Assembly: GCA_026122225.1 (NCBI GenBank)
Contig: JANEZZ010002242.1
Span: forward strand, 62,001-126,000
Reading direction: 5' to 3'
DNA: 64,000 nucleotides
Origin: Heloderma charlesbogerti
Taxonomy: Eukaryota; Chordata; Lepidosauria; Squamata; Helodermatidae
Shown here: one piece after another, positions 63,936-64,000 of the stretch
Position numbering within the stretch: position 1 is the first letter of the stretch
Layout of the letters: every line of letters starts with the position of its first letter
Position numbers and translations under genes: made by a program
Notes under the pieces: model-generated
What the model was told of the DNA's origin: nothing
Database searches by the model: none
What the model saw: only the letters and a program-made list of their open reading frames with translations

Positions 63936-64000
63936 ACTGAAGTTAAGCAGGGTCGGCCCTGGTTAGTACTTGGATGGGAAACCTCCTGGGAGTCAGGCTT
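63936..64000 (+). repeat. 5S rRNA-derived sequence (SINE head or pseudogene), cut by window end
   Basis: 'aagttaagcagggtcggccc' (63942-63961), then 'tggttagtacttggatggga', correspond to the internal promoter region of vertebrate 5S rRNA (A box, intermediate element and C box, with 'gggaaacc' for GGGAGACC). The first ~45 bases of 5S rRNA are not recognisable upstream. A 5S-derived SINE is likelier than a functional gene, but the 3' part lies outside the window. Confidence 0.8.

Overview
This window looks like non-coding nuclear DNA from a reptile, most likely a squamate (lizard or snake). I infer this from its repeats. They include a nearly intact CR1 LINE ending in ATTCTATG units, an older CR1-like family ending in TTATGTT, L2-clade LINE fragments, MIR-like CORE-SINEs, a tRNA-derived SINE with a CR1-like tail, a possible RTE/BovB piece, a 5S-derived sequence, and very many foldback DNA transposons with 8-bp target-site duplications. 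I found no host gene, exon series, real tRNA gene or CRISPR array. The short open frames outside the CR1 element are repeat-derived or random, so the window is probably intergenic or intronic.

Layout. 1-11 kb: a possible RTE/BovB piece, two fragments of the older CR1-like LINE, a hAT-type element at 4919-5358, small MITEs, a SINE at 9785-9966 and a low-repeat AT-rich block near 10.0-10.7 kb. 11-16 kb: a foldback element, a decayed L2-type reverse transcriptase gene (11.67-13.6 kb) and a hAT foldback element at 14976-15556. 16-26 kb: a low-repeat stretch, a diverged tandem repeat split by a hAT element carrying stacked hairpins (19317-20117), then an L2 copy interrupted by an inverted CR1-like insertion. 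26-42 kb: a CORE-SINE, palindromic hAT MITEs, further hAT elements, L2 and SINE pieces and minisatellites. About 42.0-46.13 kb: the CR1 element, with both ORFs. 46-64 kb: long inverted repeats (46.8-47.2, 47.7-48.3, 51.6-52.0, 58.2-58.6, 61.8-62.1 kb), hAT MITEs, a SINE split by a hAT element, a 2.2-kb hAT-like element (59380-61578), a second stacked-hairpin hAT element (62469-63018) and a 5S rRNA-derived sequence running off the end.

The only genes with recognisable products belong to the CR1 element. ORF1 encodes a CxxC/CxxC N-terminus, a coiled coil and an SGNH-type esterase. ORF2 encodes an endonuclease and a reverse transcriptase. Both are broken: a frameshift and a stop in ORF1, and a frameshift plus a substituted catalytic aspartate in ORF2. 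The most unusual content is the set of non-autonomous foldback transposons. At least ten have exact or near-exact 8-bp duplications readable by eye, and two share an internal array of TACGTA-centred hairpins that no standard feature class describes well.
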